Source: Crossaster papposus
Taxonomy: Eukaryota; Echinodermata; Asteroidea; Velatida; Solasteridae
Length of the DNA stretch: 64,000 nucleotides
Reading direction: 5' to 3'
Assembly: GCA_037893245.1 (NCBI GenBank)
Contig: JBAIAA010000097.1
Span: forward strand, 434,001-498,000
The notes below the pieces were generated by a model, which saw only the letters and a list, made by a program, of their open reading frames with translations, searched no databases and was not told the DNA's origin. This document shows positions 49,701 through 61,300 of this stretch, one piece after another (the first letter of the stretch is position 1; each line of letters starts with the position of its first letter). A program made the position numbers and the translations under genes.

Positions 49701-52700
49701 AATTTCATAATTAACCTTAGAAATATATTTTTTTTACGACTAGGGTTTCGTAAATAAACAGGTTCAGGGTTTTTTAACCCCTTTTTATTTTTACATCTTA
49801 ATACATTTTGAAAATGAGTAGGCAAAGTTTGTTTAAAGTACTCACACCCAATTTAATGACCATCGGTTGGGCCAAGAGATAAATAAATTCGAGGAATACA
49901 CCAGCCAAAGCCTTTTAAATACATTCTGTATCTGCCAGGCAAGGGTTAGTGTAAGTAAATACAATGTATCTTTGTTGGAGATAAGCGGGGCCAGGGCAAC
50001 ATTATTTGAGTAGCCCTTTGTGTTGAGAGAACGTCTGTGCGGAAAGCTAGAAAAGAAAGTCAACACCAAATAGCAACGAAGAATTTTTTAACTGCCCTTT
50101 AGGATTGGATAACGATCTTGTCACTGAGGAAGTAGTGAGCGGCGCATCGGCTGCAATTGGGTTTGTTGACAAAGGGTACGTTCAGGGGAAGGCGTAAGTT
50201 ACAATAACTTTTGCGGCACATATTAAGTTCTGATTTCAGTGAAGTTTTTTGTTTGTTTGCAAGCAGTTTTAATACATTTTGTTAAATATCGACTATATCT
50301 TGCGAATATCGTCTGGGTCACGATATTTCGATATTTTTAAAACCAAAGTCGATACTGTCGATATCTTCTTCAGTATCGTATCGTGACGATATTATCGTGA
50401 TATCGTCCAGCGCTAATGTATACATTACAATGGGCGAGAACAAAACGCAAAGGAAACGCACCCTGACCATGCTTCTCAAATTACACATTGTCATTGGGCA
50501 TGCGCATTACCCAGCAAATAAAATGCGAGATGCGAGATCCGCGACGCGAGATCCGCGACGCGAGATCCGCGACGCGAGATCCGCGACGCGAGATCCGCGA
50601 CGCGAGATCCGCGACGCGAGATCCGCGACGCGAGATCCGCGACGCGAGATCCGCGACGCGAGATCCGCGACGCGAGATCCGCGACCCGCGATGCGAGATC
50701 CGCGACGCGAGATCCGCGACGCGAGATCCGCGACCCGCGATGCGAGATCCGCGACGCGCGATGCGAGATCCGCGACCCGCGATGCGAGATCCGCGACGCG
50801 CGATGCGAGATCCGCGACGCGCGATGCGAGATCCGCGACCCGCGATGCGAGATCCGCGACGCGAGATCCGCGGGGGGAGGTGGCAGATATAGAACTCCAT
50901 AGTATATACAGCTGGTGTACGTTGCGGACACTGCTGTGTATTTTTGACATTGTACATTGTCCACATTGTTGTGCATTGCTGACTCCGTGTCGCTTTGCTG
51001 ATGCTTTTGCAAAACAGACCTGCATCCATGAGTGGCCTATCTCCAACAGGAATGAACCTCGTTTTGAGAAAATTGTCTTTATACCCTAATAGGTGTCATA
51101 CTAACCTAACGGACTGGGGAGGTCGACTCTCGCCACAGTACAAAATAGTGAAAGTTTACTGAACTGTAATTATTTGCCACAATGCTTGATTTCATGAGGA
51201 GGTTTACGATGTTTTCACTGTAGAATATATTTGCTTCTAAAACCAGGTGACCACTTTTCGATTTCCACAGGTCGATAGGTTTCAGGACACTGCAATCTAC
51301 TTGCGATCTACTTGCGGAATTGCATAATGGGCATCAAATGTCTGCATTGTTTGCAACGATTCGCAGTAAATCCACACCCGTTCCGCCTCGAAACGCAGGA
51401 TTTTTAACTATCTCAACAATTCTGCGGTTTTCACAATGAGTGCGGTTGACTGCGACTTATCGCAGTCTTTGTCATCCTGAGCCACGCAGAGTTTAACGGG
51501 CTCTTGAATTGTCGCCCTCAAACCCTGCGGACATTCGCAGCAATCGTTAAACAAGTTGGCCAATACATGATATGAACGTCCACCCCTGGTAACATGACAA
51601 TTTATATCACTATACTTAATTTTATTGGCGTTTACGTAGGTAGTTTTTCAGTCGTTTATGTTTCTTATTCTGCATACAATATAATAGCAAAGCTTTATTT
51701 CACGTTATGTACATTAATTTCTACAATTTATCCGACTAATTTTAATTGTTACGTGGGAGGATGAACATTTGTGAGAACATCTCAGATGTCCAAGCGAATG
51801 GACCAATATAAATGCGCGTTGGGGTCGAAGTTAGTTCGCATGCCTTGGGCTGTTTTTCCGAACCCCAGGTTTGTCTTCGTCTCAGGCTTCATTCATACAG
51901 TTCAGTAATATGCTGTAGCCATAGACGGAGCCAAAGCCAGGGGTTTGGAAAACGGCCTTGGTCTGTTTACGTTTGTAACGGAGGCTCTGATTGGGCGCAT
52001 GAATCTTTGCGCTAATAACCACGGATCTTGCCGAATGGACGCAGGGGTTTGAGCGCTATTAATATAACGCTCGTAAAAGCGCTGCGTGGCCTAGGATGGG
52101 GTTTTTGAGAAACAAAATTATAAAATTAGTATATAACCCGCAAGCGCAATAGAACGCAATACATCGGCTGTGGTAGATAGCGATTTATCTCCGCAAGTTC
52201 TGCAGTAAATCAAAACGTTGCTACCTGCGGGATTCGCATGGTGGGCATATAACAAATCATAGCAAATTTACCCCGCGGGCCGCGACCAATCAATTCATAA
52301 TACAACTGACCAAAACAATTAATAAGTTATGTTTTAAGTATGCCTACTTTGTTCACAACGTGCGGAGAATACTACAATGTATCTTCTTAATGAGAGTTTA
52401 TTCAACTGCTTGCCATGTTGCCACATAACGCCGGGTGGCAAAAGTTACAGGATTAAGAAAAAAGATGGCACTTTCCCAACGATAGTTTGTTAGCCTGAAC
52501 TAACAAAACTATCTTTGGGAAAGTGGTTACCGATATAAATCTATTGAACAAACAATGTGCCCCGGCACATAGCAATCGTGAATAAGTTCGAAAATGATTT
52601 TTTTAAAGAATAATTATACATGGCAAAATTTGACATTTCCTAAGTTTTTCAAAGATACTCATCACATGTTTTTACATTAGTAGCGTGGTCAGTGGCCGCA

Positions 52701-55700
52701 GCTTGATAAAGATACAGTAGGAATAGATGTACTGGTAGCCACAAATCATGTTATTATTTACTTATTATTACCAACCTATTATTTACTTATTATTCACTTA
52801 TTATTTATTTGGGCTCTATTATTTTACTTACTACTACTACTACTTATCATTTGTGTACGTTTAATGAACTAAAATTGACAAAAGAACTTGTAGAAATGAA
52901 TTTAAGAAAAACAAATAATCATGACAAATATAAGAAAGGCAGGGGCTCGCGGTGATGGTCAGTATGAGTTGGAGTAGCTCATGGTACAATTAAGTACCAT
53001 AACTCTACTTCCAACCCAGGGTAGATTGAATTAAGATGCCCAGTACTGCAGCTTACTTTTAGGTTTTTATCTGGCCACGCCCAGAAAAAAAACCAGCACA
53101 ATCCTCCACACACAACCTCATCCCAGCACAGCACCTAGCAGACTCTAGTCTAGTACCTGAGGCATTTCAAAGTCCCAAGCACATGGGGGTTACAATAAGA
53201 TTATGCAAACGATAGTGCATGCCTGACTGGAATGCTACACACAGCTTATGGGGTGATTGGCAAAAGGGATGGGCCAAACCAAACAAAATTAAAGTAGGAG
53301 AACAGTATCAGTGAGGGGCTGATTTAATTACAGTGTCATCTTACCATGTACATTATCTCAAAAAGGTAATTTTCGCACCTATTCCTGATTTTGATACAAA
53401 GTGTGTAATTTGTTTTAACGTATCAGTTTTAATAATTTCCGTAAAGGCTACCTTGGGATTCCAAGTCATCGATGGCGATATCGGAATAGGAGCCGTTGCC
53501 ACGAATCCCTTCGAACGCAATGAAAAAGATGGACGATAAATCCGTAACACAAGTCTCAGCAGGTAGCCAGGTTGTGCTGTTCGTTTGCTCACCGCTCCTT
53601 GAAAACAGAACTTCTCCTTCAGCGACGGATCCGTTGATAGGTAGCCGATACACATTAAGAGTACCTGGAAGGATAATATAACTCGTCTTAAAACAACGCA
53701 AACCCGTAAAATACTTTCCACACCCATAAGTATGTTTACATAAAATAAAGTGAGAACTCAACGGAATTTCAAATGCCCCTCTGTACTCAATAATTCATTC
53801 ACCGTTTTAAACGTGATTGTTGTTGTTGTTGTTGTTATTGTTGTTACTGTTGTTGTTATTTAAACTATTTTTATTTAGATTTTTTATAAAACGTACTTTT
53901 CAAGCAACCAAAGCTGGTGTGCATGGATTTGTAACTTATTTGACACACAACAGAGAATTACCACATAGCAGTGACGTAGGTCTCGGTGCCTGGTCTTAAT
54001 CTCGATACCGTCTCGAGACCTTTGTTTAGGTCTCAGTGTTGGTCTCGGTCTCGTTCTAACAAAGTCTCGGGTCTCGGAGGGCTTGTCTCGGTATCGAATG
54101 CTCGGGTCTCGGTCTCAGACGCCACGGTCTCGGGTTTTACTCTCGAGACCTGTCGAGATCACGTCAACGTACGTGCGCGATCGATAAGCGCCACACAAAT
54201 CTAGTCTTTATTCCAGACATAAACGACATTGTAAGTGCAAGTTTTCATGCTAAAGAATGCGATTGAAGCTGCTTGTTTATAGAACCCGCGGATATACATT
54301 TAGTGCTTCCACTTAAAAAAAAAAAAATTCAGGAAATGTTTTCTTTTGAAGGAATTTTCAAGGAAATTAAAACAAAAAACCTAAAGAAATTTTGAGAAAA
54401 TCTAAAGAGGTTCTAAGAAAATTATTAAATTCAAAATTTTAAAAATTAGTAGCAAAATGTGTTGCTTTATTGAATATCCTGTCAGTTTCAAAATGACTTG
54501 AAACAAGACTATAATAAAACTTATATATATACAAAATTAAACTTATATACAGGGTGTATCAAAAAAAAGGAAACCCAACTTAAAATAGTCACTGTGACAA
54601 AACTATACATTTTACAGCAGAAACCATGGTATCATCTAAAAGTAGACGACAAATGCTTTCCGACGATACTTCATTCATGAATTTTCGGTTACGCATCGCT
54701 GAGCAGCAGTGTGTTGGAATTTGGGTCGATTTTTGGAGGTGGCTCACTTTCCAAGTCAATTAAATCAACGTGACTCCTTTCATAATTGATTTGGGTGTAA
54801 CTGGAAATGTCTTTGTTGATTATGCAACCACTTTTGGATAGGCCTAAGAGCTCTAGCTTACACAAGAACAGAGAATCTTTGTGGTGAAGACTTACCACGA
54901 AACCAGAAGTTTTCAGGCCACTCAGAATGCGTTCGCAGAAACTTTCCCTGATCGAGAACCACCCACAAAGAAAACCATCTGGTCAAACGTAAAAAAGTAT
55001 CAAGACCACGGAACGAGCCTTAACCGTAACAGGGAGCACTCAGGGAGGCGGAGGACCGCAAGAACTGAAGAAAACATTGCAGCCGTACGACAGCAATTGG
55101 CCGAACATCCCGCGCAAACAAGTGCCAGACGGAATGGAGATGGACTCTGGCCCCTGCGACCTTTAATCGAATTACCCGCCTCGACCTTCATCATCATCCC
55201 TACCACATCCACATCCGTCATGAGCTTCTGCCAGCGGACCTTGAGCGAAGACGATCTTTTTGCGAATGGTTTCTTGAACGGTGTGCCAGGAACCCCAGAT
55301 TTCTTCGCTACTTCGTGATAGGACTAGATGAAGCAGGCTTTGCGATGAATGATGAGGTGAATGCCCACAACACCGTCCGATATGCCCCTGCAAGACAGCC
55401 ACCTGCTTTCAACTTTGAAACAAGAATGAGCAGAGAGAAACTGACGGTCTGGCTCGGACTGTGTGGAAATGGCAGGATCATTGGTCCATTTTTCTTTCAG
55501 CGGAACGTCAATGGCCAGGCCTACCTCCGAATGATTGACGAAGAGGTTGTACCCCAGATGAAACTTCACTTTGACAGACAAAATGAAAATGGAATGTTCC
55601 GTTACGTGTGGTGGGCTCAAGATGGTGCCCCAGCTCATCGCCTCATTGCAGTTCGCGAACGCCTCAGAGAGCTCTTCAATGAGCGCGTTATTGCACTCAG

Positions 55701-58314
55701 TGGAATGGCCCCCAGGTCTCCCGACCTGACGCCTTGTGACTTTTTTTTCTGTGGGGGTATTTGAAGGATAAAGTGTCTGTAACTCCTCCACGCAACCTGC
55801 AGGACTTGCAACAGAGAATTGAGCACGAGGTTGAAGTTTTGCGACAGAACCCAGGTACCATCCGACGAGCCGTGAACGACATGAGACGTCGATGCCAACT
55901 GTGTCTTGAGAGGGGAGGGGGGCATGTGGAGGGCATTGGACAGTGAAAAAAGTGAAATGTGTTTGGAAAGTTCTTGAATAAAATTTCAGAGAAAAAAACA
56001 CGAGTCAGTGTTAATTTTGTTGCATATCAAAGTGAGCCACCTCCAAAAATTGACCCAAATTCCAACACACTGCTGCTCAGCGATGCGTAACCGAAAATTC
56101 ATGAATGAAGTATCGTCGAAAAGCAATTGTAGTCTACTTTTAGATGACACCATGGTTTCTGTTGTAAAATGTATAGTTTTGCCACGTTGACTATTTTAAG
56201 TTGGGTTTCCTTTTTTTTGATACACCCTGTATAATAAAACTTGCTGCGCGTGCGCAAACAAGTTAGTTGTCAACAAGTTTGTTGTCAAAAATTGATTCGC
56301 TGGCACCCAACATGGTCCCACCGCTTTATCCAATTGATAAGGCACGCAATGAGTACCAGCATGGAGGATATCCCCATGGTACCAGTGAACTACTTCTGCT
56401 TACCCTCTAGCAAATGTATATTAGGCTTTTTGGTGATTTACAACAAAAATAAGAAAATCGGGAGGGGGGGGGGGGGGAAATAAGGAAATTTGGCTCTCGG
56501 AATGAGGAAATTTTAATTTTGATCGTGGAAGCACTGTGTACATCGACGATGTATTTCACTGGATATGGTGCACTTGCTTTTGACGACGAGGCGGTATTCC
56601 AAACCCCAGATTATAGGCTTTATGAGCCTCCATCTGGCGGGCTTCACCACTATTGCAACACTGCATGAACGAAGCCCAATTAAAAACGAAGCTGGGGTTT
56701 AACGAACGGTCACATATATGTCGTACGGACATATATGTCGTATGTACGACATATAAGTCGTACGTACGACATATATGTCGTACGTACGACATATAAGTCG
56801 TACGTACGACATATAAGTCGTACGTACGACATATAATTCGTACGTACGACATATAATTCGTAATTACGTGTTAGCTGAAGTGAGAAAAAATATATATGTC
56901 GTACGTACGACATATAAGTCGTACGTACGACATTATACGTCGTCCGTACGAGATATATAAGTCGTACGTACGAGATATATAAGTAGTACGTACGACATAT
57001 AAGTCGTACGTACGAGTTAGCTGAAGTGAGAGATAAAAACTATTTTCAACATGTCCCAAATAATACAGCTCCGTATTAAACACATGTTTTTATTTTTGGT
57101 CTCGGTCTCGGTCTTGATCTCGGCCTGCAAAATCTCGGTCTCGGAAGTGTTGATCTCGGCCCCGAAAGCCTTGGTCTTGGTCGCGAACATTAAGGTCGCG
57201 GACATTAAGGTCGCGGACATTAAGGTCGCGGACATTAAGGTCGCGGACATTAAGGTCGCGGACATTAAGGTCGCGGACATTAAGGTCGCGGACATTAAGG
57301 TCGCGGACATTAAGGTCGCGGACATTAAGGTCGCGGACATTAAGGTCGCGGACATTAAGGTCGCGGACATTAAGGTCGCGGACATTAAGGTCGCGGACAT
57401 TAAGGTCGCGGACATTAAGGTCGCGGACATTAAGGTCGCGGACATTAAGGTCGCGGACATTAAGGTCGCGGACATTAAGGTCGCGGACATTAAGGTCGCG
57501 GACATTAAGGTCGCGGACATTAAGGTCGCGGACATTAAGGTCGCGGACATTAAGGTCGCGACTACAACACTGCCTGCCACACAGTGCTACCGCAAACAAC
57601 TTATCGTATTGCCTTTTCACCATGCAAACCTTCAAATCTCATCTGGGTGGGTATCCAGATTAAAATACGCACCCATGTTTCTTCCGTGCATATTGTACCA
57701 GAAACTGAAGCACCACACGTCGATCTGTCCTTTGCTCGGCACAATTGCAGGGCTGACAAGCACACAGTTGTCGTCTTCGTAAAAATAGCGTCTCCGAAGG
57801 TAGGCATAATGGCCTCTGTAATCTACAAGGATTGATTGTGAAAAAGTTCCTTAGTAAAGGTTTGTTTAAAAAAGAAAATGGGCAAGGTTTGTTTAGCCGC
57901 GTCACAGACGACGGCTCTATTAGCGCTCTAATGTTGTTGTTGCTGTTGTTCATCTTCTTGTGCCAAATTCGACATACGGAAACTTCTTGGTAAGCACTTA
58001 AAGATAGTTAACCCATGCTAAATATTTCTTAAGAAGACCACTTCGTTCCAAGACAGTTCATCTCGTTCTTGCCACGTCCTTATCTTGTGTCTAGTGCGTT
58101 CTGAACGTAATTGCAATCGCGTCCTGGCCCGACGGCTATAACAACCCAGCGCGTTTTTGTCAGTCCTCATTCGCGTTTGCCGCTTCAACTTGTGCAGATC
58201 AACACTTACGAGCATCATGCCTCCAAAGAGGAGTGGATCGGGAAGTCGGGCCGTGGGAAAGCAGCCAGTACTACCACCCGAAGACTCTGAAGCCCCGTCC
58301 CTAGTGGGGGCGGT

Positions 58315-58354
<40 letters not shown>

Positions 58355-61300
58355 GCGGTGGGGGGGGGGGGGGGGGGGGGGGGGTGCGGTGGGGGGCGTG
58401 ATCAATGAATTCAGTAACATCAACATACCCCCTACGGTCTTATCATATTCGGGGCCTGTAGAAGACGGCCACGTCGATCCAGCTTGCAGTATCCAATCTC
58501 TACGGTCTGACTGTGATTTCTTCCAGCCGCACCACCCATCTTCAAAGGTACAGTTGAAACCGATTGTTACTAAATTAAAGAGCACAAAAATACCATCCTT
58601 TATGCTACCATCTGATAAACATAATGATGTAATACCCTTTGTTGGAGTTGTAACGATCGAGTCGAGTCAATTATTTAGCTCGAGTCAATTACTGGCACAA
58701 AAATGTTAACACTATACAATCCAACTAAACAACTAAACATGCTAATAAACGCAATGCTCCCGTCCACGACACAGTGTATTTATGGCCGTATCATGGAGGA
58801 ATAGGAGAACAGACTGCCGCGGTATATGTATTCAATGTATGTGTGTGCGTACATGTATTCGCGAACATAAATACACGTGACTATAGTCTTTGCCAAAGAC
58901 GTACTGTGTTTGATAATTTGGTACTGCATGTCGCGTATTCTGTTCAACGACACAATTATAGACCAGCTATAGACCTAACTCTCACACATTCGCCTTTGCA
59001 AATGCAATTCAAATTTCATATTTGTTCATATTTATCCGCAGGCTTTCATAGGAAACCAATCAGCGACCGCAGAAGTATGGTTGTGTACGTACGAGCACGG
59101 AATGGTGTTGTTTACCCAGGATGTGCCCAAACAGGTTACAAACTGATTTTTATTGGGGCCCTGCATACATCATTAAATAAAATAACAGTACATATAAATA
59201 CAACTTTTGCACAGAATATTTACAGACGTACAAAGATATTTATAGGAATACTTTAACAACATTGACACTAATTATACAATTTAAAATGAGCGAAAACCCG
59301 GGGGGGGGGGGGGGGGGGTGGGGAGAGAGCGAAGGGGACATTCATATCCGGCCTCACATTATCATCCTAAGCCACGCAGCGCTTTTATGCGCTTTTCTAC
59401 TAATAGCGCTCAAAGCCCTGCGGAAATACGGCAAGATCCGTGGTTATTAGCGCACGAAATAATGCGCCCAATCAGAGCCTCCATTACAAACAGACCAAGG
59501 CCATTTCACAAACCCTGGCTTTGGATCCGTCGCCGGCTACAGCCTATTGCTAAACTGTATGAATGAAGCCTAAGACGAAGACAAAGCTGGGGTTCGAAAC
59601 AAAAAACCAAAGGCGTGCGAACCAACGCGCATTCCTATTGGTCCGTTCGCTTAGACATCTGAGGTGTTCTCACAAATGTTCATCCTCCCACGTAAACATT
59701 AAAATTAATCGGACAAATTCTAGAAATTAACTTACAGAACGTGAAAAGCCTTGCTTTTATCAATTATACAGAATAAGAAACATAAAAGACTGAAAAGCTA
59801 CGTAAACGCCAATACAATTAAATATAGTGGTAGAAATTGCCATTTTACCAGGGGTGGACGTTCATATCATGTATTGGCAAACTTCTTTAGTGATTGCTGC
59901 GAATGTCCGCAGGGTTTGAGGGCGACAATCCAATATAGTAGGAGACCAGCCTGTAGGTCCCGTGACCAAATTCTGGAAACAAAGGTTTGAAAGTGTTTTT
60001 GTGTTTCCTGATGAATACCGAACAATTTTGAATTGGGCTGCCCCCTTGAAAATGCCGGGCATTTCCGGGAGGGGTCAACAAGGTCATACAGGGGTCAAAA
60101 TTCAAATATATTTCAATCGTGTCGATATGTATATTACTCGTCTAGTCATGAGGATTCCAAAAATGTATAGTTTGTTATACCTCTGACCTTAAATGAGGGC
60201 GCTGTGGTCAAAAACGTCGAAAGGTCAACGCACTTTTGACTAGTGGTCAAATTCACCAACACAGTTAATGTTATCCGATTCTAATGATTTTATTGTCTAA
60301 TAATATGCTTTCTGACATGGCTAATTCAACTAAACAACTTTTAAAATTAAAAGTGGTTAGCATAAATTAGCCAAAAACAACAATTTTTTTCCCTGCCCCT
60401 TGGATAAGAAGTTATTAAATGTTTGTCACCGAAACATCACGAACAATTGAAACATTTTTAATTATTTGTATTATTTTCTTTAGAGAACAAGTGTACAAGT
60501 TTCAAGAGAACCTCTCCATGTCTTTCTTTATTTTGTGTGTACGTTATCTAGTGGGTATGCCAAATAGTGGTTGTTTGACTGGCCTCTCCAGAGCGTAATT
60601 CGTAACTCTCCCCCCCCCCCCCTTGTTCGTGTAAGACACGCATCGGGGGGGGGGGGGGGGGGGGGCAGTTCTAGCCACATTATCTCTGCCAGACGACAGT
60701 CATTGGTTGGAGTCCGTGGACGGGCAAATACATCAAACGTCTGCAGGCCAAAAAACGGGAGTTTTAAACTCTGGTTTTGTCGACGCGATGGCTGGTTTGT
60801 GTATTGCAACAGTGGTCCTTTGTTTTCAGTTCACTCAGTGATTGATTATTATCGGTGAAAGAGTAAGATGATGAACAGTGCAACAAAGCAAGAAAAGCAT
60901 CATTGGACAATGTGTTTAGAAATAACTGTGTTATTGTTGGCCAAAGGTCCCGATTCAAGTCTTTCGGTAGCCCTTTTGCCAGCCATTTTGAATGTTCATG
61001 GTCAAGGTAAGCACTTTTACTTTTGAAAGTTGTATAGTTGAATTTGCCATGTCAGAAAACATATTATTAGGCACTAAAATCATTAGAATCGGACAATGTT
61101 AACCGTGTTGGTGAATTTGACCACCAGTCAAAAGTGCGTTGACCTTTCGACGGTTTTGACCACAGCGCCCTCATTTAAGGTCGGAGGTATAGCAAACTAT
61201 ACATTTTTGGAATCCTTATGACTAGACGAGTAATTTGATATGCATATCGACACGATTGGAATATATTTGAATTTTGACCCCTGTATGACCTTTGTTGACC

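Noticed and set aside
50397-51089. ORFs with [14 protein letters not shown] repeats
   Set aside because: Translation of the inverted 14-bp array; not a gene.
55324-56001. 225-codon minus-strand ORF
   Set aside because: Antisense shadow of the transposase; no domain of its own.
56556-57083. ORFs rich in [15 protein letters not shown]
   Set aside because: Translation of the 20-bp GTACGTAC satellite.
57017-57782. ORFs of 180-240 codons with VADIK, SATLM or RDLNV repeats
   Set aside because: Produced by the 15-bp satellite, whose length is a multiple of three. The plus-strand one also runs over the antisense of a MAM exon.
58157-58408. Poly-glycine ORF
   Set aside because: Generated by the G homopolymers. 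Only the short MPPKRS start was kept, at low confidence.
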